A stretch of 64,000 nt of DNA from Patella vulgata (Eukaryota > Mollusca > Gastropoda > Patellidae): assembly GCF_932274485.2 (NCBI RefSeq), contig NC_065884.2, positions 38,211,540 to 38,275,539 on the forward strand, read 5' to 3'. Shown one piece after another: positions 45,453-55,514 of this stretch; within the stretch, counting starts at the first letter, position 1, and each line of letters begins with the position of its first letter. The position numbers and the translations under genes were made by a program. The notes beneath the pieces are model-generated. The model made no database searches, was not told the origin of the DNA, and saw only the letters and a program-made list of their open reading frames with translations.

Positions 45453-48400
45453 ATTAGGGTTTCACACTGCGTAGCCAGTGTGAAACACTATTGTTTTTGT
45501 TAAGATTATTATTCTTCTTATTATTATTATTTTTTTTCCACTTGAGCATATCTCAGAAACTATTTGTCGGATCAACCCGATGTCTTCGGTTTTACTGGGA
45601 AAGTGGGTGTGACTTAGAGATTAAAGCTATTTCGAACTTTCTGTGACAATGCGAAATGTCCGAAATCACCGAAGTTGTCGTTTTTTTAAATATTGCCGTA
45701 ATATTAACAATAATTGTCGGATTTTAACATTTGATACATTTTGACATAGCCTGAGACACGGCAAATAGCTACGATTGTTTAGATTTTTGATTTTCGATTA
45801 ATCTTCGAAGATATTAGGCGCCAAATTGTGAAAATTTAAATTTTGACAAAAAACTTTTTTATTTATGAATATTTTTTTATGGCGCTTTACCTATAATTAA
45901 AGGGTCGTGTGATTTGAGCAAAAATATGAAAAAATTTTGTATCGATAATTCACCTTGGCCGCTATTGGCTAATTCAGTTTATGGGTTCTGGGTTAATTAT
46001 TTATTGCTTGATTTGTATAAAACAAAGTTCATATGCTCAATGATGCAAAGTCTCAACTTTTTTATTACTGATAAAGCTTTCTGTCAGCAGCGGAAATGAC
46101 GTAATTTTGACCAAAACTACAATTTTGGCGGTTAGGTACGTCTTTTCAAAAGCAAATATTATTTTTTTAAAATATGTAAAAAGTAAGAAGTTGCGCCATG
46201 TAAAGGCGCAAAAAAAGTCGGAAGCAGTTTTTTTAATTTCGATTTCATTTTTGCGTCATTTCGATTTAAAAGTGAAAAACGGTGTAAAATTGAGCTATTT
46301 ACAACCCATTCAGGCGTTTCATATTTTAAAATATTTCTTTGTGACTTTCATAAACTTGTAGCATTAATTCATACGAAGAGAATCTATCTCAAAATTAGTT
46401 TGTAATATGAGCAGTTGCCGAGAAATGGTCAATTTTGCAAGTGTCACTTTTTACACTATTTTGCCCGTAAAAGAGTCAATTATTATTGGATTATCATAAA
46501 AGTGATACCATTTGATGCGTAATGTCAATTGTGACTAGGTCAAACCAATTTAACATTTACAATATCATCGGAAATGACGTAATTTGGGCTAAAACTATAT
46601 TTATAGCTTCCGAAACAAATAATTTATTCAGATGAGTCGTATTTGTTATTTGTTTAATATTTGGATAGTTGATTCCAATCAAATAATAGAATGAACCCAT
46701 AGGATCATATAGATATCACAAAATGGTTTCTAACTTGTTCAGTTGCGGAGAAATAGGCGATTTTCAACAGGTCACTTCTCAAGGTTTTTGGTCCATAAAA
46801 GTGTCAATTATTATTCGATTTTCATAAAATTTTCGTGTTTGATACCTAATGCCATTTACGATTTCATACAAGTAACTTAAGGTTTTCATTATCACCGGAA
46901 GTAACGTCATTTTGGCAAAAACTGTATTTTTAGCCTTCAAAACAGATATTTTATTCAAATGAGTCTGATTTGTAATATTTTTAAAATTATGATATTTGAT
47001 TCCAATCAGCAAATAGATTGAACCCATACGATCATACAGATACCAGAAAATGGTTTCTAACTTGTACGGTTGCAGAGAAATATACGGTTTTCTACAAGAC
47101 ACTTTTCAAGGTTTTTGGTCTATAAAAGTGACAATTATTATTCGATTTACATAAAATTTTCACCATGTGATGCCTTATGCCATTTCTGATTTCATAAAAC
47201 TAATTGAACATTTTCATTATCACCGGAAGTACTGTACACTTACATGTAAAAATTGTATAAAATGAATTGATATTGCTGGATTTGGTTGATTCGGCGTCCA
47301 TTTTATTTGATGTGTGCAATGCCTATGTGAAAACTTGTTTAATGATTTCATTGGTACCAGAAGTGACATATGTTTAGGGTAACGTGGCACCGGTGACCCC
47401 GTCATTACTGCTTCGCAGTTCTAGTTATTCTTCTTCTTCTTCTTCATATTATTATTATTATTGTTATTATTTTTCCATTTGAGCATATCTCAGAAACTAC
47501 TTGTCGGATCGATTTGATGTCTTCGGTTTTACTGGGAAAGTGGGTTTGACATAAATTTTAAAGCTATTTCCAACGTTCTGCGACAATGCGAAATGTCCGA
47601 AATCACCGAAGTTGTCGTTTTTCGATATTTTGCCGTAATGTTATCAATAATTGTCGGATTGTAATATTTGATACATTTTGACATAGCCAGAGACAAGGCA
47701 CATAGCTAAGGTTCTTTGGATTTTTTATTTTCGACGAATCTTCGGAGATAAAAGGCGCCAAATTTGGAAAATTCAAATTTTTACGAAAAACTTTTTTATT
47801 AATGAATATTTTTATGTGGTATTTTACCAAAGGTTAAAGGGTCATCTGATTTGACAAAAAATGTCAACATTTTTTGTCACGGTATTTTTCCTTGGCCCCC
47901 ATTGGCTAATTCAGTTTTTCAGTCCTGGATTAATTATTTATTGTTCGATTTGTATAAAACAAAGTTCATATGTTCCGCGGTCCAAAATGTCATTTTTTTT
48001 TGTTACCGGTACATTTTCCTTTCGGCAACGGAAGTGACGTAAATTTAGCAAAAACTGCAATTTTGACAGTTCGGTACCACTTTTTGAAAGCAAATATTAT
48101 TTTTTTCAAATCTGGTATGACTGAAAGGGTGTGCCCTGTTAAGGCGCAGAAATCATCGCGCTCAGTTTTTTTAATTTGTATTTCGTTTTCGGATCATTTC
48201 GATTTAAAGGCGAAAAAAGGTGAAAAAATGAGCTATTCACAACCCATTCAGGCTTTTCATGTTTTAATATATTTTTTCGAAACTTTCATAAACTAGTAGC
48301 AATAATCCATACGAAGAGAATGTATGTGAAAATTAGTTTGTAATATGAGCAGTTGCCGAGAAATAGGCAATTTTGCATAAGTCACCCTTTACGCTAGTTT

Positions 48401-50988
48401 GCCTGTAAAGGAGTCAATTATTATTCGATTTTCATAAAAGTGACACCATTTGATGCGTAGTGTCAATTTTAACAAGGTCAAACCAATTTAACATTTCCAA
48501 TGTCACCGGAAATGACGTAATTTGGGCAAAAATTGTATTTTTAGCCTTCAAAACCAGTATTTTATTCAAATGAGTCGTATTTGTTATGTGTTTAAAATTT
48601 TGATATTTGGTCCCAATCAACCAATAGAATAAACCCATGCGATCATATAGGTATCACAAAATGGTTTCTAACTCGTTCAGTTGCGGAGAAATAGACGATT
48701 TTTGGTCCATAAAAGTGTCAATTATTATTCGATTTTCATAAAATTTTCACCGCGTGATACCTAATGCCATTTACGATTTCATACAAGTAATTTAAGATTT
48801 TCATTATCACCGGAAGTAATGTCATTTTGGCAAAAACTGTGTTTTTAGCCTTCAAAACAGATATTTTACGGTTGTACGGTTGCAGAGAAATAGACGATTT
48901 TCTACAAGTCCCTTTTCAAGATTTGTGGTCTATAAAAGTGGCAATTATTGTTCGATTTACATAAAATTTTCTCCATGTCATGCCTTATGCCATTTTTTAT
49001 TTCATAAAACTAATTTAACATTTTCAGTATCAACGGAAGTAATGTAATTTTGTCAGTATCACTTACATGTAACAAATGTATACAATGAATTGATATTGCT
49101 GGATTTGGTTGATTCTGTGTACATTGATGTGTGCAATGCTTATATGGAAACCTGTTAAACGGTTTCATCGGTACCGGAAGTGAAATATTTCCACTTGAGC
49201 ATATCTCAGAAACTATTTGTCGGATCAACTCGATGTCTTCGGTTTTACTGGGAAAGTGGGTGTGACTTAGAGATTAAAGCTATTTCGAACTTTCTGTCAC
49301 AATGCGAAATGTCCGAAATCACCGAAGTTGTCGTTTTTTTAAATATTGCCGTAATATTAACAATAATTGTCGGATTTTAACATTTGATACATTTTGACAT
49401 AGCCCAAAACACGGCAAATAGCTACGATTGTTTAGATTTTTGATTTTCGATTAATCTTCGAAGATATTAGGCGCCAAATTTTGAAAATTTAAATTTTGAC
49501 AAAAAACTTTTTTACTTATTAATATTTTTTTATGGCGCTCTACCTATAATTAAAGGGTCATGTAATTTGAGCAAAAATATGAAAAAAATTTTGTATCGAT
49601 AATTCACCTTGGCCGCTATTGGCTAATTCAGTTTATGGGTTCTAGGTTAATTATTTATTGCTCGATTTGTATAAAACAAAGTCTCAACTTCTTTATTACC
49701 GATAAAGCTTTCTGTCAGCAGCGGAAATGACGTAATTTTGACCAAAACTATAATTTTGGCGGTTAGGTACGTCTTTTCGAAAGCAAATATTATTTTTTTA
49801 AAATAAGTAAAAAGAAAGAAGTTGCGCCATGTAAAGGGGCAAAAAACGTCGGAAGCCGTTTTTTTAATTTCAATTTCATATTTGCGCCATTTCGGTTTAA
49901 AGGTGAAAAACGGTGTAAAATTGAGCTATTTACAACCCTTTCAGGCGTTTCATACTTTAAAATATTTCTTTTTGACTTTCATAAACTTGTAGCATTAATT
50001 CATACGAAGAGAATCTATCTCCAAATTAGTTTGTAATATGAGCAGTTGCCGAGAAATGGTCAATTTTGCAAGTGTCACTTTTTACGCTATTTTGCCTGTA
50101 AAAGAGTCAATTATTATTGGATTTTCATAAAAGTGATACCATTTGATGCGTAATGTCAATTGTGACTAGGTCAAACCAATTTAACATTTTCAATATCATC
50201 GGAAATGACGTAATTTGGGCAAAAACTATATTTATAGCTTTCGAAACAAATAATTTATTCAGGTGAGTCGTATTTGTTATTTATTTAAAATTTGGATATT
50301 TGATACCAATCAACTAATAGAATGAACCCATGGGATCATATAGATATCATAAAATGGTTTCTAACTTGTTCAGTTGCGGAGAAATAGGTGATTTTCAACA
50401 GGTCACTTTTCAAGGTTTTTAGTCCATAAAAGTGTCAATTATTATTCGATTTTCATAAAATGTTCACTGTGTGATACCTAATGCCATTTACGATTTCATA
50501 CAAGTAATTTAAAATTTTCATTATCACCGGAAGTAACGTCATTGTGGCGAAAACTGTATTTTTAGCCTTCAAAGCAGATATTTTATTCAAATGCGTCTGA
50601 TTTGTAAAGTATTTAAAATTATGATATTTGATTCCAGTCAACGCATCGATTGAACCCAAACGATCATACAGATACCAAAATATGGTTTCTAACTTCTGCC
50701 ATTTCTGATTTCATAAAACTAATTGAACTTTTTCATTATCACCGGAAGTAATGTAATTTTGTCAGGATCACTTACATGTAACACATGTATAAAATGAATT
50801 GACATTGCTGGATTTGGTTGATTCTGCTTCCATTTTATTTGATGCGTGCAAAGTTTGTGCATATCTATTTATCGGTTCCATTGGTACTGGAAGCGATGAG
50901 TTCAGGGGTAACATGGCACCAAAAGTGACATAAGTTTAATGGTAACGTGGCACCAGTGAAACCCGTCATTACTGCTTCGCAGTTTTAG

Positions 50989-51660
50989 TTTGCAAGTTAT
51001 ATTTGCTTTTGCTATAATGATCAATGAGCTTGTAAATTGGCCACACGATGCATCTACATTTGAACTATTGATAAGATTGTACCATTTAGTAGTTATAACG
51101 TCCCTTTTTACGCCCGCAAGGTCTGCGTTTTCGTAATTCCATGCTGTTCGCTTAAAGCTGAGTTGTTTTTGTACGTTAAATGCCAATTTGCAATATACCG
51201 GACAGTGGTCACTACAGAAATTGTCAAGTACACCATTTTCAGTTGTTCGTAATGTAGAGCTGGTTAATATCAAGTCTATTAAAGAAGTGTGTTTTTGCTG
51301 GAATAATGGGTAGGTTTATTTATCAACTGAGTAAGGTCGAATATATTTATCGCATCGTGAATAAAACTTTTAGATTTTTTTAACATATCAATATTGAAGT
51401 CACCTAAAATTATGCATTTGTCCAAGGGGTCGGTTACAGCGTTTTGAAGAGAGTTAAATATTTGTTGGTTTGTACTAGAAGTTGATGAAGGTGGTCTATA
51501 ATAATTACCAAGTAAAGATTTGTGGTTGTTACAATTTACTTCTATCCATATAGACTCTATTTCACTGTTTTCTAGATCAGCCCTGCGTTTGAACGATATG
51601 GAATTAACGAACGTAAATAATAAGTCCTCCCAAATGATCACTCTGGGTTTCATTTTTTTT
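50989..51660 (-). pseudogene. LINE ORF2 endonuclease, C-terminal two thirds
   Basis: APE-type endonuclease. 51653-51279 has EIESIWIEVNCNN, LLGNYYRPPSSTS and IILGDFNIDML (the GDFN catalytic segment). After a one-base frameshift near 51276 it continues as DLILTSSTL and DNFCSDHCPVYCKL (the SDH motif). An additional shift near 51600 separates GGLIIYVR from NSISFKRR. The piece ends at the array junction (ANITCK). It nicked the target DNA for target-primed reverse transcription. Confidence 0.85.
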
Positions 51661-51822
51661 CCGCCAATTTCTCATTTTAATTTATTAGCCATATATTTTT
51701 TCCGCCAAAAAAAAAGAGAAAAAGTATCTATTACATTTTTTCAGTAATTTTTATTTACATAAGTACATACAATATACATATGATATTATAATTTACAAAA
51801 TTCATCTCAACTTTGCAGAAGC

Positions 51823-52104
51823 AGAGAGAGAGAGAGAGAAATCGGGTTTAACGTCCACTCGACACAAACTAGGTCATTTCGGGACTAACATATGGTTTAA
51901 TTTTATTTACATAATTCGCATGCGCGTAGGGGTCTTTAGCAGTGGGAGGAAACCGGAGGACCCGGAGAAAACCCACGAGGTTGGACAGGCGACCCTACTC
52001 CTTGCCATGTACAACCTGGGATTCGAAACCACGCCAGTCGACTCAATGACAGACATTATGATACAGCGCGCGCACACTTAACCATTCAGCCATCCAACCC
52101 CCCC
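51823..52104 (-). mobile_element. SINE A, complete copy 3 (reverse strand)
   Basis: Same structure as copies 1 and 2, with a (ga)n run at 51823-51839 and the tRNA-like head at the right. An 11-bp target duplication, tttgcagaagc, lies at 51812-51822 and 52105-52115. It separates the start of the minus-strand LINE from ORF1 of the plus-strand LINE. Confidence 0.92.
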
Positions 52105-52414
52105 TTTGCAGAAGCCCATTTTTTGAAAGTTATTTCAACATCTGGGGTAACCACTTTTCCATTGCTTAGTAACATTAAATTACACAGTGTATTTGTTTCA
52201 ATGAATATCTGTATTTGTTTTTTATAATATTTTGTCAACTAACCCCTCTTTCACAGTCTGCATTTTCGAAATTTTTATCTGTCGCGAACTTTTGAGGTAC
52301 CCTAAAATGCAGACCTATTGTTGAAGCTGATATTGCTTCAACAGACGTAATATTATTAGATTAATCAACCGTGACATTTCTGCTTGACCGATTTCTAAGG
52401 TTTATACTGAGACA

Positions 52415-53363
52415 ATGTCACAAGAAAATAATACCTCTACACTACAAACGGCTGTAAAAGCGATTAAAGAAGATAATATTACACTGGCAAAGATTGTGGA
52501 CTTAATAACAAACCTGGACATAAGACTGAATCATATCGAGACGAAATTAGTGATATTAGATGAGGTGCATTGCTTGTTATTAACTCTAAAGCAAAAAGTT
52601 AACAACCTTGAAGTGGATATTGGAGGTTTGAAACTGGATTACTCTCATTTAAGGTGTGAAACATCCGGCCTAACTGAAACTGTTAAAAAAAATAGAGCAG
52701 AAACTAAAGGGTGAATCAGATTAGAATTTGAAGGATTGAGATCAAATAGGTAAAGAATTACAACGCATGAAAGACATACAAATGGATTTAGAAGGAACTG
52801 TGATTGATCTCCAGTGTCGTTCAATGAAGTATAACCTGATATTTAATGGCCTAATGGAACACAAAGACGAAGACTCAGAAGGTAAATTAAGAGACTTTAT
52901 ACATAGAGAATTAGGAATCGAACAAAAAGTTGAATTGGCCAATGTTCACCGGTTTGGAAAGTTTCAAGATGATAAACACAGACCGATTGTAGCCAGATTC
53001 CTGTATAACACCGAACGATCTTTGGTAGTAGAGGTTTTAAACTTAAGAATAAACCATACGGAATTAATGAACAGTTCCCTGCTTCTATTGAGACTGAACG
53101 CAAGACATTGTATCCAGTCATAAGAGAACTAAAAGCCAAGGGCTACAAGACAAAACTTCTAAGAGATCAGCTGTTTGTCAATAACCAACCATATGATAGA
53201 GCCAAGCATACATTATCCCTTGAACACTCTTGATAATACTCAGTTAGTACCTGAACTACCCTCCAGAGTAGATAGACGGGTAGAGGATATAAGACGTCCA
53301 GCCGCTAAACGACAAGCCATGTTTAGTTCCTCGTCTGAAGAGTCGCCAATTCCCCAGGCATAG
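52415..53363 (+). pseudogene. LINE ORF1 (coiled coil plus RRM-like protein)
   Basis: RNA-binding chaperone-type ORF1. 52415-52714 is a heptad-rich coiled coil (TLAKIVDLITNLDIRL, LKQKVNNLEVDIGGLKL). 52767-53123 carries the RRM-like segment (RSMKYNLIFNGLMEHKDEDS, VHRFGKFQDDKHRPIVARF). After a frame shift near 53060 it continues as FPASIETERKTLYPVIREL and LLRDQLFVNNQPYD. An additional shift leads to a basic and serine-rich tail ending SSSSEESPIPQA at 53363. Three frame breaks in all. Confidence 0.8.
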
Positions 53364-53373
53364 GACAAGTGAG

Positions 53374-53511
53374 AGAGTGAGCTCAAGGTTATCTCCTGGA
53401 ACACTGGTAAAGGTTTACGAAACAAAATAAAAGACAATAACTTTTTAACGGAAATACATGGTTATGATATTATTTGCCTATATGAATGTTGGATAAATGC
53501 ATCCCAAATTT
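53374..53511 (+). pseudogene. LINE ORF2 start (endonuclease N-terminus)
   Basis: Open sequence SELKVISWNTGKGLRNK through YDIICLYECWINASQ. The VISWNTGKG start and the LYECW segment (equivalent to the QETW catalytic Glu region) are typical of APE endonucleases in LINEs. Confidence 0.75.
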
Positions 53512-54118
53512 AGGCTGCCTATCTACAGCTAGCTCCGGCTGAGAATAGGCCCTAAGCTAATTAACCGACATTTTAATTCCTACATCGACGATTTAAGTCG
53601 AAAACACTGAGTATGCTTTTAGAAATTTTTAGAAGTATTTATTTCTCTTCTATTGTCATATTGAATGAAATTAAATGTGTTTATTTAGCCGTTGTGTGTA
53701 TGAAAGATGTCAAACTAATCAGAGCCGAATCACAAAAAAGTTCCCTAATTATTCAATATGGCGGCGCCTATCACAGATAATGTCACAGAGGCGGTTTTGT
53801 TTGCGAAAACAAATTTAGAAGTATCTAACCTTGTTTTGAAAGATAAACAGATTGAAACTCTAAAGACAGTTTACAATGGTAAAGAATTTATTGCAATATT
53901 ACCCATAGCACATATTATATATCGCTTTTACGCGAGTGTCAGCGGCATGGCGTGTTTACATAAAACACACGTGGGTGGGTTATTTTACTCTGTTGTCTAA
54001 ACAAAACGGTGTCTCGTCGATAAGTCTCACCCCAAAATGATCACTTGTGCGTTTAAAATGGAGGCTAACAAGGGCAGTGTCACATTCTGGGAAGTATGAC
54101 GTAGATGGGTCGCTGCGT
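53512..54118 (+). mobile_element. 600-bp insert in the LINE endonuclease, origin unclear
   Basis: The reading frame around it resumes as NDMDVFEVTGYSVHNFVRTG at 54119, so the block is foreign to the LINE. aaat occurs at both junctions, but no clear inverted ends are seen, only a weak match of ctatctac and catctacg. It contains the 81-residue ORF described next. Confidence 0.55.
53758..54000 (+). pseudogene. Possible RecQ-like helicase N-terminal fragment
   Basis: 80 residues: MAAPITDNVTEAVLFAKTN, then LVLKDKQIETLKTVYNGKEF and IAILPIAHIIYRF. The order LKxxQxxxLxxxxxGKxxxxxLP resembles the Q-motif and approach to Walker A of RecQ-type helicases, where GYGKS would follow the LP. That glycine-rich loop is absent here, so if the resemblance is real this is a broken exon carried by the insert. 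It is the only hint of cellular coding sequence in the window. Confidence 0.35.
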
Positions 54119-54270
54119 GCAGTATGGGATAAATGATATGGATGTATTTGAGGTCACTGGCTATTCAGTACACAATTTTGTTAGGACTGGCTGCAGGGGT
54201 GGTGGTATTGTTATTTGCTTGAAGAATGAAATTTGTAATATATGTAATATTATTGATAGCATATTTTTTT
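54119..54270 (+). pseudogene. LINE endonuclease, continued after the insert
   Basis: VFEVTGYSVHNFVRTGCRGG with GIVICLKNEICNI. The RGGGIVI block is a typical middle segment of LINE endonucleases. It ends at the junction near 54270. Confidence 0.75.
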
Positions 54271-54274
54271 TCTC

Positions 54275-55190
54275 AAAGAGATGCAAAGACCTACCGCCGT
54301 AATGAATAACGTGCTCGCGTCCATTTTTATCAATTTTAGAAAGAATGTAACCAAGCACAAAACCTTAAGTGTCGGTTGTCAATATAAACGGTTTTGTCAT
54401 ATCCGGAAAAGCTAAGATAGGTGGCGACACTAACGTCTTTTTAAAATTTCAAAAGCATTTTGGCATTTGTCTGCCCACTCAAATTTTATATCTTTTCGTA
54501 GTAAATCATTTAAAGGTTGTGCGATATGTGAATGATTAAAAATGAATCTCCTGTAATGGTTACAAAGGCCTAGAAATTGTTTAATTTCATGCCGGTTTTG
54601 TTTTTGGTACAGGGGTAGTTTCTCTTGATTAACGGAAATTCCATCTTTACTAAAGATGTGTCCCAAGTACTTAACACTTTGTGCTGCAAATTTACATTTA
54701 TTGGGCATTAGTGTCACGTCAGCTTTGCTCAATTTTTGGAAATATTTTTAAGATGTTGCATGATGTGTTCGCGAAAATTTTTACTGCCAATTCATGTCGC
54801 GTAATATGTCAGTCATGACCATTTGAAAGGTTACTTAATCCAAAAGGCATTCGTTTCTATTCATACACGTCATCTTGGGTAATAAATGCTGCATTGTGTC
54901 TTGTACTTACATCCATTTCTAATTGCCAAAATCGACTCGCACAGTCTAATACTAAAACTATTTTTGCCTCTGCCTCCCCAACGGAATCTATGACGTCCCC
55001 AAAACGTATTATAGGAAATAATTTGGTTTGTAATTTTATTCAATTTTCTGTAACCTACAGCGAATCTCCATTCTCCGGACTTTTTCTTAACCATAATGAC
55101 CGGTGACCGCTAAGGTGAGTTACTTTCAGCGCAAATATTGTTGTCAAGTATTTCTTTTATTTGACGCGAGGTTTCCTTTCGAAGTTCGGC
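54275..55190 (-). pseudogene. Gypsy reverse transcriptase-RNase H fragment (fossil)
   Basis: Minus-strand pieces read KKSGEWRFAVGYRKLNKIT (RT start), VKYLGHIFSKDGISVNQ and IKQFLGLCNHYRRFI (end of the RT palm and connection), then YILSKIDKNGREHVIHYGGR (RNase H). All are classical Gypsy/Ty3 signatures. Incomplete and broken in several places. It pairs in strand and order with the integrase fragment at 39776-40200. Confidence 0.85.
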
Positions 55191-55195
55191 CGATT

Positions 55196-55288
55196 GTTTC
55201 CAATTCATTTCACAAACGGTTGATCCAATATGGCCGCCAAAATCCAAAATGGCGACAGAAATTGGCTCGAAAAGTATTCTGTCAATAC
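55196..55288 (+). repeat. 93-bp exact duplicate, first copy
   Basis: From gtttccaattcatttcac to attctgtcaatac, identical by eye to 55422-55514, 226 bp downstream. The first copy adjoins the Gypsy remnant. Confidence 0.9.
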
Positions 55289-55421
55289 TTAAATTTCTTA
55301 AATTTAACTTTTTTTTAGCCAAAAATGACCGGAAATTGACCTTGACGAGCATTGTTGGCGAAATGACCCGTGTATTATATCATTTTATAGGTTTTGTTGG
55401 TAACCCGACTCATTTTGGACA

Positions 55422-55514
55422 GTTTCCAATTCATTTCACAAACGGTTGATCCAATATGGCCGCCAAAATCCAAAATGGCGACAGAAATTGGCTCGAAAAG
55501 TATTCTGTCAATAC
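55422..55514 (+). repeat. 93-bp exact duplicate, second copy
   Basis: Second member of the pair. A diverged inverse copy is at 57918-58010 in the right arm of the palindrome. Confidence 0.9.

Larger units (their letters stand above)
43437..50988 (+). repeat. Array of four 1.8-2.0-kb repeat units (Helentron-like)
   Basis: Units 43437-45452, 45453-47428, 47429-49187 and 49188-50988. Each starts cacttgagcatatctcagaa or a variant after a TTATTA-rich leader and ends gaaacccgtcattactgc plus ttcgcagttctag. Within units a 310-330-bp block (ttattattcgattttcata, then cattatcaccggaagtaa) recurs three or more times. The array splits the LINE ORF2 and carries no transposase or helicase. Its many minus-strand ORFs are repeat shadows. 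Confidence 0.8.
40201..51660 (-). mobile_element. LINE (CR1/Jockey-like), 5'-truncated, with two large insertions
   Basis: Minus-strand pieces give an endonuclease C-terminal half (50989-51653), RT (42110-43436) and the C-terminal region (40201-40791). The solo-LTR-like element (40792-42109) and the 7.5-kb repeat array (43437-50988) separate them. Removing the inserts leaves roughly 2.6 kb of LINE. It starts within the endonuclease and is therefore 5'-truncated. ORF1 of this copy is not present. Confidence 0.8.
52116..54270 (+). mobile_element. LINE, plus strand, ORF1 and N-terminal endonuclease only
   Basis: 5' part of a CR1/Jockey- or L1-like LINE: ORF1 (52415-53363) and the start of the endonuclease (53374-53511 and 54119-54260). 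It is interrupted by a roughly 600-bp insert (53512-54118) and ends inside the endonuclease, abutting the Gypsy remnant. LINEs usually lose the 5' end. Losing the 3' end implies a deletion or rearrangement. Confidence 0.75.

Noticed and set aside
44034-50659. Family of similar 60-120-residue ORFs on the minus strand of the 7.5-kb array
   Set aside because: They recur only because the 310-330-bp block recurs. They are full of stops in most copies and have no constant start or end.
40201-54270. One LINE with a 5' inversion by twin priming (plus-strand ORF1-endonuclease facing a minus-strand endonuclease-RT)
   Set aside because: The arrangement fits well, but the two halves overlap in the endonuclease and the shared part differs strongly (RGGGIVICLKNEI on one side, GGLIIYVRNSISF on the other). 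Two different LINE copies are more likely. Alignment to a LINE consensus would settle it.
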